Below, in pieces: positions 10,065 through 19,165 of a DNA stretch of 56,338 nucleotides. The stretch is taken from assembly GCA_022844105.1 (NCBI GenBank), contig JALHMJ010000009.1, positions 2,148-58,485 on the forward strand. Direction: 5' to 3'. The notes under the pieces were generated by a model. The model saw only the letters and a list, made by a program, of their open reading frames with translations, did not search any database and was not told the DNA's origin. Within the stretch, counting starts at the first letter, position 1. Every line of letters begins with the position of its first letter. Made by a program: the position numbers and the translations under genes. The DNA comes from Hyphomicrobium sp. (GTDB lineage: Bacteria > Pseudomonadota > Alphaproteobacteria > Rhizobiales > Hyphomicrobiaceae).

Positions 10065-10139
10065 CGTCGTGCCTCTCATGCGCCATGCGTTGAGTTCGGG
10101 CTCCTGCTCCTTAAACGGTCAGGGCGCTCCGGATCGGGA

Positions 10140-10188
10140 TAACTAGTGGTCGCAGAATGCCCGGTCAAGGTAAGCGTTTAATAAACGC
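10140..10188 (-). promoter_or_regulatory. Candidate ilvB promoter with upstream palindrome
   Basis: Read on the minus strand, TTGACC (10168-10163) is followed after exactly 17 bases by TAGTTA (10145-10140). The -35 is good and the -10 weak. Just upstream is a 15-base palindrome with 7-base arms, GCGTTTA and TAAACGC (10174-10188), around one central base. It could be an operator, or a miaA 3' hairpin. Confidence 0.4.
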
Positions 10189-10215
10189 GACGATTTGAGC
10201 CGCCTGACATTCCAT

Positions 10216-11097
10216 TTATTGCGCAGAAATGGCGTTCCAGGACTTCATATTGCCGGATATCCATGTTGCCTGCCGTTTGATGTACCGACGGGTCTCAGCT
10301 TTGGCTTCTTCGACGGCAGCATCGAGTTGCATCTGACCAGCCAGATGCGCCATGAGCGGACGCAGCCCCAGCGCCCGCATACCGGGCAGCGCCGGGTCGA
10401 GATCGAGCGCTGCGATACGGGCAGCTTCGTCCAGCGCGCCCTGCTCCATCATGTGGTCAAACCGGGCGTCGCTGCGATCGTGAAGCGTGGCGCGGTCGGG
10501 CATGACAACGATGCGTTCGGTGGCATCGGGATTAAGAACAGGGGTGCCGGGTTCGTTCTGCCATTGCCACAACGGGCGGCCGGTGGCGTCGAACACTTCG
10601 AGCGCGCGCACGATGCGTTGCGGATCGGTTGGCGCGAGCCGCGCCGCCGTGCCGGGATCGAGATCGGCCAGTTTGCGATGCAGTTTTGCCGGTCCGAGCC
10701 GGTCGGCCTCCACCCTCCAGTGCTCGCGGATCGCGGGCGGAATTGGCGGGATCGGCGAGAGACCTTCGAGCAGTGCTTTCATGTAAAGGCCGGTCCCACC
10801 GACGAAGATGGGCAGGCCGCCGGTGGCGCGGAGTTCGGCCAGTACGCTTTCAGCTTCGCGCACGAAGCGGCCGACGGAGTAGCCCTCGCGCATCGGAACG
10901 TGGCCGTAGAGACGGTGCGGGAGTTCGGCCACTTCGGCCGGCGAGGGACGGGCGGAGAGGACTTCCAGTTCCTCATAAACCTGCATGCTGTCGGCGTTGA
11001 TGATGACGCCGCCACGCTCACGCGCCAGCCGCAGGGCAAGAGCCGATTTGCCGCTCGCGGTGGGGCCGGCAATGAGGATCGGTTTTGATTGGGTCAT
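10216..11097 (-). CDS. miaA: tRNA dimethylallyltransferase
   Basis: Adds a dimethylallyl group to N6 of A37 in tRNAs reading UNN codons, using DMAPP. 293 residues, normal for the family. The N-terminal P-loop is GPTASGKSALALRLAR, followed by INADSMQVYEELEVLSARPS, PHRLYGHV and VGGTGLYMKALLEGL. The C-terminal part has ATRRYIKRQATWISG (usually RQ.TWFR), the tRNA-binding/catalytic signature. The open frame continues far upstream, but the ATG at 11097, with GGAGG close before it, starts the conserved protein. It is upstream of ilvB on the same strand. It may be co-transcribed, though a promoter candidate lies in the gap. Confidence 0.95.
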   Translation of the reverse strand: MTQSKPILIAGPTASGKSALALRLARERGGVIINADSMQVYEELEVLSARPSPAEVAELPHRLYGHVPMREGYSVGRFVREAESVLAELRATGGLPIFVGGTGLYMKALLEGLSPIPPIPPAIREHWRVEADRLGPAKLHRKLADLDPGTAARLAPTDPQRIVRALEVFDATGRPLWQWQNEPGTPVLNPDATERIVVMPDRATLHDRSDARFDHMMEQGALDEAARIAALDLDPALPGMRALGLRPLMAHLAGQMQLDAAVEEAKAETRRYIKRQATWISGNMKSWNAISAQ

Positions 11098-11275
11098 GGC
11101 CCTCCATAGCCGAGGGTCGCGGGACACGCCACAGATGCTTCGCCTTTCGGCGTCGCCCGCGCCGATGCCGCAGACGTTCATTCTCATTCCCGGCGTTGCA
11201 ATCTCGGCTAGACGCCGCTTTGCCGTTGACGAGGGATAGCGATATGGTGCGCGAATAGTAATGGGGAGACGGCAC

Positions 11276-12283
11276 GTGGGGGATATCAGTCTATTGCTGG
11301 GCGGGCTCGTACTGCTCGTGATTGGTGGGGAATTGCTGGTGCGCGGTGCGGTCGCGGTCGCCGAGCGATTTGGGATGTCACCACTTCTTATCGGTTTGAC
11401 ACTGGTCGGCTTCGGCACTTCGACACCTGAACTCGTCACCAGTATTCAGGCCGCGCTGGCCGGCTCACCTGGGATCGCGATCGGCAACATCGTTGGCTCA
11501 AACATCGCCAATATCCTGCTCATTCTCGGTCTATCCGCAATAATCACGCCCATCGCCGTTCAATCGAATGCGTTACGCCGCGACGGCCTCGTGGTCGTTG
11601 CGACCGCCGGCTTATTTTCGATTATTGCTTACACCCATGCCCTCGACCGTGTGGCCGGTTTCATTTTCGTCGGCTTGCTGGTCGCCTACATCTATTACGC
11701 CTACCGCCAGGAGACGGCACCTGCCGCGCTGGCCGACGGTCATACGTCCGCGTTCGAAAAAGCCCAAGCCTACGACGAACTGCACGACGGCCCCATCCGA
11801 CATCAGGGTGCTGCTAAATCCTGGGCCGACGCATCTGGCCCGATCCTACCGATTGTCATGGCGCTCGGCGGCTTGGCAATTGTCGTCGTCGGCGGCAAGC
11901 TGCTGGTCGATGGTGCCATCGGCATCGCCCGCTCGTACGGCTTGTCGGAAACCATCATCGGCCTCACCATCGTTGCCGTCGGCACATCCATGCCGGAATT
12001 CGTCACATCCGTCGTTGCGGCTCTGCGCAAACACTCAGATGTCGCGCTCGGCAACATCATGGGATCGAACATCTATAACATCCTGGGCATCGGCGGCCTG
12101 ACGGGGCTCATTTCGCCCACGCCGGTCCCGGCCGAAATAGCTCGCTTCGACAATCTCGCGATGATCGCAGCAAGCGTGGCGATGCTCGCGTTCGCCTGGA
12201 GCGGACATCGAATTAGCCGGTTGGAAGGCTCAGCCCTCCTCGCCGGCTACATCGCCTACCTCTATGTTCTCCTGCCAAAATAG
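11276..12283 (+). CDS. Calcium/sodium antiporter (CaCA family, YrbG-like)
   Basis: An inner-membrane cation exchanger with the internal duplication typical of the CaCA superfamily. The first alpha repeat reads GFGTSTPELVTSIQAAL...GNIVGSNIANILLILG. The second reads AVGTSMPEFVTSVVAAL...GNIMGSNIYNILGIGG. About ten membrane segments and a hydrophilic loop of about 40 residues (EKAQAYDELHDGP region) lie between the halves. 335 residues. I chose the GTG at 11276 because GGGGAG lies seven bases upstream; an ATG five codons earlier has no ribosome binding site. The last 22 bases overlap the convergent gene at 12262. Confidence 0.92.
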   Translation: MGDISLLLGGLVLLVIGGELLVRGAVAVAERFGMSPLLIGLTLVGFGTSTPELVTSIQAALAGSPGIAIGNIVGSNIANILLILGLSAIITPIAVQSNALRRDGLVVVATAGLFSIIAYTHALDRVAGFIFVGLLVAYIYYAYRQETAPAALADGHTSAFEKAQAYDELHDGPIRHQGAAKSWADASGPILPIVMALGGLAIVVVGGKLLVDGAIGIARSYGLSETIIGLTIVAVGTSMPEFVTSVVAALRKHSDVALGNIMGSNIYNILGIGGLTGLISPTPVPAEIARFDNLAMIAASVAMLAFAWSGHRISRLEGSALLAGYIAYLYVLLPK

Positions 12284-12909
12284 CTCGACCATACACCGCG
12301 CATTTGCTGAGCCAGCGAACGCATCTGCGGCTTGAGTTTGACCCACGCCTGCTTCGCCTCAAGGCGGATGCGGGTTTTGACCATACGGCTGTATCGCCAC
12401 ACCCACGAGGCGCGGATTTCGGCGAATAGGCGGTCCTTCCACGGCATGAAGCGGTGATACGCGCGCGCGAACCACGGAATTTGCATCAGCGCCGGCCGTG
12501 TCAGGATGAACAGGCGGGCGACGAGCGCGGTGGAGGCAATCTTGGCGCCGATAAACAAGCCCGTGGCGGTGGCGAAATAGGCGTTGGCCAGTAGCCAGAC
12601 GGCCAGGAGCTTCAGCGGGAAAAGGATGGCTGTCGGCAGTGCGAAAACGAACAGCGCCGCATATGGGGGCAAGGCCGCAATGTGCGCCTCAAGCTTGGCG
12701 ATGAGCCGGAAGCGGGCAAGCCACGCCAGCGCCTGTGAAAGCGGCTTCCAGCCCCATTCCTCGAACAGGACAAGAAGGGCCAACACGACTTGCAGCGCGG
12801 CCATGAGCGGCGGCTTGATGGCCGACCAGACGAGAAAGATCACCACGCGCAGGCCTGCTCCTGCGAAAAGCAGTGCTGTCACTAGTCCCTGTCTGAGTTG
12901 TGCCAACAT
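12262..12909 (-). CDS. Membrane protein of unknown function
   Basis: A 215-residue protein with about four hydrophobic segments: residues 8-30, 36-50, and two between about 80 and 125. A basic, Arg/Lys- and Trp-rich C-terminal tail of about 70 residues (WVWRYSRMVKTRIRLEAKQAW region) probably faces the cytoplasm. I recognise no family. The ATG at 12909 has AAGG eight bases upstream. Its end overlaps the convergent antiporter by 22 bases. The ATM1-type ABC gene on the same strand ends just downstream of its coordinates but is transcribed earlier, about 65 bases away, so the two may share a transcript. Confidence 0.65.
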   Translation of the reverse strand: MLAQLRQGLVTALLFAGAGLRVVIFLVWSAIKPPLMAALQVVLALLVLFEEWGWKPLSQALAWLARFRLIAKLEAHIAALPPYAALFVFALPTAILFPLKLLAVWLLANAYFATATGLFIGAKIASTALVARLFILTRPALMQIPWFARAYHRFMPWKDRLFAEIRASWVWRYSRMVKTRIRLEAKQAWVKLKPQMRSLAQQMRGVWSSYFGRRT

Positions 12910-12974
12910 GCCGTGAACCTTCGCACCGACGGAGGCAAAGCTAGCGCAAAGATTTCAGCGGCGGGTTAAGGCGT

Positions 12975-14930
12975 TCAGATGGACCTTGGCAGCACCACGT
13001 CTGCCGGACGCAGCGCGCCGGCACGCTCGGCCTCCTCGAGAGCCAGGGCCAATTCCTCGCGCGCCTTCTCCGCCTGCCTCTGCCGGCTCCACAGGCTGGC
13101 ATAAAGTCCGTCCCTGGCAATCAGTTCGGCGTGCGTGCCCTGTTCCACCAATTCCCCTTTGTCGAGCACGATGATGTTGTCGGCGTGCACGATGGTCGAA
13201 AGCCGGTGGGCGATTACCAGCGTGGTGCGATCGCGGGTGGCGCGGTCGAGCGCGTCCTGAATCTCTTTCTCGGTATGACTGTCGAGCGCGCTCGTCGCTT
13301 CATCGAGCATGAGGATGGGCGGCGCCTTGAGCAACGTGCGTGCAATTGCAACGCGCTGCTTTTCGCCTCCCGACAGCTTCAATCCGCGTTCGCCGACCAT
13401 GGTTTGATAGCCCTGCGGCAGTGTCTTCACGAATTCGTCGATCTGGGCAAGCCGGGCTGCGGCGATGACGTCGTCATCGGAGGCATCGGGGCGGCCATAG
13501 CGGATGTTGTAGAGAATCGTGTCGTTGAACAGCACGGTGTCCTGCGGCACGACACCGATCGCGGCACGCAGCGATTTCTGCGTCACGTCGCGAATATCCT
13601 GACCATCAATGGTCACCGCGCCGGACTGGATGTCGTAGAAGCGGAACAGGATGCGCGAGATCGTGGATTTGCCGGCGCCCGACGGGCCGACGATAGCGAC
13701 CATCTTGCCAGCCGGCACCTCGAATGAGACGTTCTTCAAAATCTGGCGGTCGCGCTCGTAGGCGAACGCGACGTTTTCGAACCGGATCTGACCCTTCGTC
13801 ACGTGCAGCGGCTTGGCGCCGGGCTTATCCTTGACTTCCGCCTCTTCGCCCAACAGCGCAAACATCGTCTCCAGATCGACCAACCCCTGTTTGATTTCGC
13901 GATAGACCATGCCCATGAAGTTCAGCGGCATGTAAAGCTGGATCATCAACGCATTGATCATCACGAAATCGCCGAGGCTGTGCGTGCCGGCGATAACGCC
14001 ACGAGCGGCCAGCCACATTACGAGCGTCATGCCAATCGTAAAGATCAGTGCCTGCCCTGTGTTGAGGTAACCGAGCGAGGCGTATGTCTTCACCGCCGCT
14101 TTCTCGTAGCGCTGCATGGCAACGTCGAAGCGGCGGCTCTCGACACCTTCGTTGCCGAAATATTTGACCGTCTCGAAATTCAACAGGCTGTCGATCGCCT
14201 TCGTGTTGGCATCGGTGTCGCTGTCGTTCATCTCGCGCCGGATCGCGATGCGCTTCTCGGAGGCGGCGAACGTGAACCACATGTAGGCGAGGATGGTCAC
14301 GAGCAGGATGATCACGTAACCGAAATTGAAATAGAAGGTCAGCAGGGCACAGACGAGAAGCAATTCGAGCGCGGTCGGTGCGAGCTGCAAAATGCCCATC
14401 CGCAAGATCAAGTCGACGCCACGGGTGCCGCGCTCGATGACGCGCGAAAGACCGCCGGTGCGCCGTTCCAGATGGAAGCGGAGGGATAGGCGATGCAAAT
14501 GCTCGAACGTTCGATTGTTGAGCGAGCGCACCGCATGCTGCCCGACCTTGGTGAAAAGAATATCGCGGACCTGGTTCAGGCCCATCGCGACGACGCGTGC
14601 GACGCCATAAGCGAGAATGAGCGCCGACGCGCCGATGGCCAGATGACCGGCGCCCAGCGTGTTCGGATTGGGCGCGTCGGCCGTCAGCCAGTCGGTCGTG
14701 TATTTGAAGATGACCGGAATGGCGATCGTGACCAGCTTGGCAACAACGAGCATGACAAAGGCCAGCGCCACGTTGAGGCGCAGGTCAGGGCGACCCTCCG
14801 GCCAGATGAAGGGCAGCAGTCCTTTGAAAACCGTCCAGTGATCCGCGGTGGAGGAGAGCCCGAGAAGATTGGGGCTTTCGGCCTTGGCCGTCGGCGGAGC
14901 CACGCGCGGCGTCGTGATCGGAGCATTCAT
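12975..14930 (-). CDS. ABC transporter, ATM1/HMT1-type heavy-metal/Fe-S exporter
   Basis: A half-transporter of about 651 residues: a six-helix membrane domain (about 40-350), then a nucleotide-binding domain. Walker A is GPSGAGKST, the signature LSGGEKQRVAIAR, Walker B ILMLDEATSALD, and the H-loop IAHRLSTI. The membrane domain shows ATM1-family features, such as FNFETVKYFGNE and YxSLGYLNTGQALIF-like segments, seen in mitochondrial Atm1 and bacterial homologues that export glutathione-linked metal or sulfur compounds. The start is uncertain: the ATG at 14930 has AAGG about 11 bases upstream, while an in-frame GTG at 14981 would add 17 residues. Substrate cannot be read from sequence. Confidence 0.9.
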   Translation of the reverse strand: MNAPITTPRVAPPTAKAESPNLLGLSSTADHWTVFKGLLPFIWPEGRPDLRLNVALAFVMLVVAKLVTIAIPVIFKYTTDWLTADAPNPNTLGAGHLAIGASALILAYGVARVVAMGLNQVRDILFTKVGQHAVRSLNNRTFEHLHRLSLRFHLERRTGGLSRVIERGTRGVDLILRMGILQLAPTALELLLVCALLTFYFNFGYVIILLVTILAYMWFTFAASEKRIAIRREMNDSDTDANTKAIDSLLNFETVKYFGNEGVESRRFDVAMQRYEKAAVKTYASLGYLNTGQALIFTIGMTLVMWLAARGVIAGTHSLGDFVMINALMIQLYMPLNFMGMVYREIKQGLVDLETMFALLGEEAEVKDKPGAKPLHVTKGQIRFENVAFAYERDRQILKNVSFEVPAGKMVAIVGPSGAGKSTISRILFRFYDIQSGAVTIDGQDIRDVTQKSLRAAIGVVPQDTVLFNDTILYNIRYGRPDASDDDVIAAARLAQIDEFVKTLPQGYQTMVGERGLKLSGGEKQRVAIARTLLKAPPILMLDEATSALDSHTEKEIQDALDRATRDRTTLVIAHRLSTIVHADNIIVLDKGELVEQGTHAELIARDGLYASLWSRQRQAEKAREELALALEEAERAGALRPADVVLPRSI

Positions 14931-15120
14931 TCGTTCAGTGGCCTTGGGATTATCGTTGTTGATGCGTCGGGCAAGCTTCACCGCTCACGTAGAGCGCGCT
15001 GGCTGATTGCGCAGGACCTTAACGGCGGCATCCGCAGAGTTCCACCTGTCATATGGTGGCGCGGCGATTACCCACCAATCACCGCCGCTTAAGGGCGACA
15101 GATGGCCGCTCCGGACCCGG

Positions 15121-16494
15121 TCAATATCGGCTTCGCCCAGGAAGACGCAGCGCCAGACACGGACGAACGACATGCGGGCTGGCCAGCCGCTTGCGGTTGG
15201 CCCTATAAATTCGCGGATAAGCCTGTCCCGAACCATAGAAGCGTTCGGCGATATCCCAAAGTGTATCGTTGGCGCCGGTGACGTACCAGCGGCGACCCTT
15301 GCGTTGAGTCACCCGGCCATCCTGACAGGCGCTCGCGGACCGGTCCTTGTCCGTCACATCGCTCGCATTGCGCGATCCATCGCGCAATGCAACGGCCGCA
15401 TCTGATCCCCGACCGTTCGCGTCGCGCGGCTTTTTCTCGCCGGGCAGATAGAAACGCTCGATCGTGATGTTGGCTTTCTGCGCCGGCTTGGGTTCTTTTT
15501 GTTTGTTGCGGTCGGCTTCTTCGCGCGCCTTCTTCAATCGCTCGAGTTCTTCGGCGATCTTCCTGTCTTCTTCCGCTTGGCGCCGCTTCAACTCTTCGGC
15601 CCGCTGCGCTTTAGCCAATGCCGTGCGCGCCGCCTCTTGATTGGCTTTTTCCGCATCCTTGGCTTGCTGAACGGTCTGGGCTTCGGCGAGATCGATGCGA
15701 CGCTGTTCGGCCGCCGCGCGCTGCGTTTCGATCGCCTTTGCCGCTTCGCTTGCGCTGATCGGGGCTTCGGCCCGTTCAGCGACAGAACCGTCGCCGGTCG
15801 GTACAGCAAGCCTGGCCACCACGTCCTCGCGATAAACGCGTGCCGATCTTTTGAGCCAGTCGATGACGACCAAGAGTGCGCCGCTCTCAGGCACGCCAGC
15901 GGCGGGCGCATCGGGTTGAGCGGGTGGTTCTGGCAGGTTCGAATTTTTACGGGCCGGCGTTGTGACAATAACGTCGTAAGCCCTGCCGGCCGCTTCGGCC
16001 AACGCCTCGGCGCGGCGGCGCGTCTCACTGCCGGCCGATGCTGTTTCACCATCGTAGGCCACGACGGCGCTGCGGCTCAATCCAACGGGAATTGCTACCC
16101 TGATTTCGTCGCCGGCGACCGGTGGGCGCGCATTGCCTGCGAAGGCGTCAGCGCGGATATGATAGGTGCCGGGCGTCAGGCCGGCGGTCAGCGCAACGCG
16201 CCAATGGCCGTTTGCCGCGACGGTCGCCACGCCGAGTTCGGCGTCGTTAGACATGAGCCGCACGACATTTCCTGACCGTCCCTTGCCTTCGATCTCCGAT
16301 TTGCCGCCAACGGCGATCACGACTTTCTCAATCGTCGGAGGTTCGGCACGCTGCAAGGTATCGGGGCGGGCCGCGGACAGCGGCAGCGCGATCAGCATCG
16401 CCGTCATGACGGCTGTCCATACAGGTCCGGGTCGCAGTGCCACGCGCAATACTCCTGGCGCCCATTCCACGGGCCATACCTTGGACGCCGTCAT
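15121..16494 (-). CDS. LysM domain protein with coiled coil
   Basis: A 457-residue exported or membrane-anchored protein. A hydrophobic segment at about residues 27-42 acts as signal or anchor. An immunoglobulin-like portion follows (about 55-130, containing NGHWRVALTAGLTPGTYHIRADA, as in LysM proteins of Rhizobiales). Then come a Pro/Ala linker, a long charged coiled coil (about 240-340, Ala/Glu/Arg/Lys heptads) and a C-terminal LysM domain (about 405-455: YVTGANDTLWDIAERFYGSGQAYPRIYRAN) for binding peptidoglycan. The ATG at 16494 was chosen. It is divergent from the LOG-family gene, about 170 bases away, and likely structural or regulatory at the cell wall. Confidence 0.85.
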   Translation of the reverse strand: MTASKVWPVEWAPGVLRVALRPGPVWTAVMTAMLIALPLSAARPDTLQRAEPPTIEKVVIAVGGKSEIEGKGRSGNVVRLMSNDAELGVATVAANGHWRVALTAGLTPGTYHIRADAFAGNARPPVAGDEIRVAIPVGLSRSAVVAYDGETASAGSETRRRAEALAEAAGRAYDVIVTTPARKNSNLPEPPAQPDAPAAGVPESGALLVVIDWLKRSARVYREDVVARLAVPTGDGSVAERAEAPISASEAAKAIETQRAAAEQRRIDLAEAQTVQQAKDAEKANQEAARTALAKAQRAEELKRRQAEEDRKIAEELERLKKAREEADRNKQKEPKPAQKANITIERFYLPGEKKPRDANGRGSDAAVALRDGSRNASDVTDKDRSASACQDGRVTQRKGRRWYVTGANDTLWDIAERFYGSGQAYPRIYRANRKRLASPHVVRPCLALRLPGRSRY

Positions 16495-16662
16495 CCTCGC
16501 GTTCCACTTCTGATATACGTCGGTGACGAACGTGGGGCAGCAGGCCCGATTGGTCAGACGGGGTTGGTCACTCTTTGCGGAACGACTTTAGCCTTGCCTC
16601 GATTTTCCCACTTAACGGCTCCATGTTAGCGGGTCGGGCCGGAGTGAAAAAGAAGACAACAG

Positions 16663-17337
16663 ATGAAATCAACCAGATCGCGACCTACAAAGACAGTCAA
16701 TGGCGCATTAACCGTAAAGTCGACGTTGCCGGATGGGCAGCGGCCCGCCCGCTCCGTCTGCGTCTATTGCGGATCCGGGCATGGGACCAATCCGGCGTAT
16801 GCGGCAGCCGCGCGCGTTCTGGGGCAATCATTGGCGAGAGCGGGCCTCGGCCTTGTTTATGGCGGCGGCAGTTTGGGACTGATGGGAGAGGTGGCGCGCG
16901 CGACGCTGGAAGCCGGCGGCCACGTCACCGGTGTTATCCCGAGTTTTCTCACCGAACGCGAACTTATGCTGAAAGACGTTGATGATCTAATCGTCACGCG
17001 CGACATGCACGAACGCAAGCAACTTATGTTTGATCATTCGTCGGCATTCGTTGCGCTGCCCGGCGGCATCGGCACGCTGGAGGAACTGGTCGAGCAGCTG
17101 ACGTGGTCGCAACTCGGTCAGCATTCGAAGCCGATCGTGGTGGCCAATATCGCGGATTTCTGGTCGCCGTTTCTCAATCTGCTGGCGCACATGCGGACCG
17201 AAACGTTCATTCGTCCCGGCCTCGAAGTTCGATTTAAGGTTGTGCAGGACGCCCACGACATCGTGCCGGCGCTGCTCGGCGTACTTGATGCCGGTATCGC
17301 AACCGCCAACGACGACGCAGTGCTGGCGAAGTTTTAG
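16663..17337 (+). CDS. LOG family protein (TIGR00730, cytokinin riboside phosphohydrolase-like)
   Basis: A 224-residue cytoplasmic Rossmann-fold protein. It has the family motifs VCVYCGSG, YGGGSLGLMGEVARA, RDMHERKQLMFDHSSAFVALPGG and the active-site PGGIGTLEELVEQLTW. LOG proteins cleave nucleoside 5'-monophosphates to release the base and ribose 5-phosphate; some were once annotated as lysine decarboxylases. The true substrate here is unknown. The first 28 residues are basic and not conserved, so translation might start later, but the ATG at 16663 has a purine-rich AAGAAG stretch upstream. It precedes a micro-ORF and an M48 protease on the same strand. Confidence 0.9.
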   Translation: MKSTRSRPTKTVNGALTVKSTLPDGQRPARSVCVYCGSGHGTNPAYAAAARVLGQSLARAGLGLVYGGGSLGLMGEVARATLEAGGHVTGVIPSFLTERELMLKDVDDLIVTRDMHERKQLMFDHSSAFVALPGGIGTLEELVEQLTWSQLGQHSKPIVVANIADFWSPFLNLLAHMRTETFIRPGLEVRFKVVQDAHDIVPALLGVLDAGIATANDDAVLAKF

Positions 17338-17360
17338 AGCTGGCGAAGCCGGCCGCACCC

Positions 17361-17492
17361 ATGCTGCGCTGGAATAAGCCTCACGGCGAGCCGTTGTTGT
17401 GTGGCAATGGTGCGTGGCCTGCGATGCCACTGGCCAAAGTGGCGGACGTGTTCGAAGACGCCCGCCCGCGCCCCTTTTCCTGTGAGGCTTGA
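17361..17492 (+). CDS. Putative 43-residue micro-ORF coupled to the M48 protease gene
   Basis: A short frame of 43 codons in the gap between the LOG gene and the protease. Its stop overlaps the protease ATG as TGATG, the usual layout for translational coupling, and its codons end mostly in G or C like the neighbours. The peptide has two cysteines and two Trp, with no signal or membrane segment. No good ribosome binding site precedes the ATG at 17361, so it could be chance. I do not recognise it. Confidence 0.4.
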   Translation: MLRWNKPHGEPLLCGNGAWPAMPLAKVADVFEDARPRPFSCEA

Positions 17493-18526
17493 TGGGACTG
17501 TCCGGCGGAATTTCAAACGTCTTTCCCGGTCTCGCGCTCGGTCGCACGGCGAAAGTGCTCGACGTCTCCACGACGGCAGGCGCCGCCAATGTTTCATCGC
17601 ACAACGTCGCGCACTCGTTCCTGCTTTTGACCGGCGTTGGCGTTGCGGCGGGGTTCAGCGCTTATCTGATCGCGGGGCTATTGGGCGTCACACTCGTCGC
17701 GATCATCCTCGTCGCGCTGGCGTCGATTGCGCCGCGGCTCCCGGCTGAGGCTTTGATGCGCCTCTATTCGGCCCGCATCGTGCCACCCGACGATAGCCAG
17801 TTGTCGAGCCTTGTCGACGTGCTCGCGTGGCGGGCTGGGCTGTTGCGGCGGCCCGATCTTTATTTGATCCCCAGTCTGACGCTGAATGCTTTTGCGGTCG
17901 GCTCGCCGTCGCGTCCGGCCATCGCCATTTCGGAAGGCATGGTGCGGCAACTGACGCTGCGCGAACTGGCGGGCGTGCTGGCGCACGAGACAAGCCATAT
18001 CCGCAATGGCGATTTATGGATCATGGGACTTGCCGATGTCGCCGCGCGCATGCTGCAAGCGCTGGCGTATCTGGCGCTGGCGATGGCCGCTTACAACGGC
18101 GTGGCGTATATGACCGGGCGGCCGCTGATCTCGTGGCTGGCGATCGCGGTCCTCTATTCAATGCCGGCGGCGCTCAACCTGTTACAGCTCGCTCTGTCGC
18201 GGGCGCGGGAATACGAGGCGGATCGGCTGGCGGCGGCGTTGACGGGTGATCCGGCCGGGCTGGCGTCGGCCCTGCGGCGGGTCGAGACCTATACGGGTCA
18301 TTTTTGGGAAGACCTGACGCCGCCCGTGCCGGCCCGGCGCGTGCCGCAGCCTTCGCTATTGCGCACGCATCCGCCGTCGGAGCAGCGGGTCGCGCGTCTC
18401 AGGGATCTGGCGCAGGCGCCTTCGGCCGATCGCCTGATGATCGTGGAACGGCCGATGGTGTCGCTTGTCGGCATGGGGCCAGCGGCTTTGCGGCCACGCT
18501 ATCGCTGGCCGGGTCTGTGGTACTGA
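17492..18526 (+). CDS. Membrane zinc metalloprotease, M48 family
   Basis: A 344-residue HtpX-like protease. Two membrane segments near residues 40-85, the zinc motif HETSH (in LAGVLAHETSHIRNGD, about residue 165), two more membrane segments (about 185-235), then the third ligand in REYEADRLAAALTGDP. The C-terminal 80 residues end in RTHPPSEQRVARLRDL, typical of M48. Predicted to act at the inner membrane on misfolded proteins; the substrate is unknown. The ATG at 17492 has GAGG upstream; a TTG just before it is less likely. It overlaps a possible micro-ORF by one base. Confidence 0.9.
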   Translation: MGLSGGISNVFPGLALGRTAKVLDVSTTAGAANVSSHNVAHSFLLLTGVGVAAGFSAYLIAGLLGVTLVAIILVALASIAPRLPAEALMRLYSARIVPPDDSQLSSLVDVLAWRAGLLRRPDLYLIPSLTLNAFAVGSPSRPAIAISEGMVRQLTLRELAGVLAHETSHIRNGDLWIMGLADVAARMLQALAYLALAMAAYNGVAYMTGRPLISWLAIAVLYSMPAALNLLQLALSRAREYEADRLAAALTGDPAGLASALRRVETYTGHFWEDLTPPVPARRVPQPSLLRTHPPSEQRVARLRDLAQAPSADRLMIVERPMVSLVGMGPAALRPRYRWPGLWY

Positions 18527-18700
18527 CGGGCAACCTCTGGCAAGATGTGATTCCTTGAGGATTCGCACGATCTTGTATTCATCGGGCGTTCATGGGTTGG
18601 CCGCGATACTGCCGGAAATAGCGTTCAAACCCCGTTGCGCCGCAGTTGGCATCTCCATCTCGTCGCGGCGCGTGACCCGAACAGCACCCAGGAGCCCGCC

Positions 18701-19102
18701 ATGGCGCCCTCGATGATCCACCGGCCGCAAACGCTGCGCATTTCGGCGATGGCTTTGGCCGCGCTGTCCCTCACGTGTGGTCTGGTCCCCGCCTCGGCTC
18801 AGACGGTGTATCGTGAGTACGACGACGGCCGGGTGGATGTTTTTCCCCGCGATGGCCGGTTTGCAGCCCCTTACCGGCGGCAGCCTAGGGCCGATGATGA
18901 GGACGACGACGAGCGGTTCGAGCGCGAAGACGACAACGATGACGATGACGATGACGATGACGACGACAACGAGAACCGTCAGGGTACGTTTGATTTTTCC
19001 CGGCGGGAGGACATGCAGCAGCCTTTGTTGCGCAAGGCGCCTGCTCCACCCCCCTCGGTTGATGCGCGTCCCGGCGAAAAAGCTTGGAAGCCGGCGCTCT
19101 AG
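18701..19102 (+). CDS. Exported Asp-rich low-complexity protein
   Basis: A 133-residue protein with a signal peptide (core AMALAALSLTCGLVPASA, probably cut before QTVYREYDDG). Residues 30-60 resemble short proteins with a YREYDDGRVDVFP motif. An acidic tract follows, including ten consecutive Asp encoded by a GATGAC hexanucleotide repeat (18938-18966 region), then a Pro-rich tail. The acidic tract could bind calcium or other cations in the periplasm; that is inference. The ATG at 18701 has AGGAG seven bases upstream; an in-frame TTG 22 codons earlier is less likely. No known family. Confidence 0.7.
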   Translation: MAPSMIHRPQTLRISAMALAALSLTCGLVPASAQTVYREYDDGRVDVFPRDGRFAAPYRRQPRADDEDDDERFEREDDNDDDDDDDDDDNENRQGTFDFSRREDMQQPLLRKAPAPPPSVDARPGEKAWKPAL

Positions 19103-19165
19103 CTGGCCGTGGACGCGGAGCCGCGCCCTGTTGCGCGCTGCTGCGGTGTCACGTACAGCGGTCGC

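Noticed and set aside
8847-10142. Long plus-strand frame opposite ilvB (431 codons)
   Set aside because: It mirrors the ilvB coding pattern; no domain is visible and ilvB is unambiguous.
13803-14489. Plus-strand frame within the ABC transporter gene
   Set aside because: Antisense shadow; the minus-strand gene has intact Walker and signature motifs.
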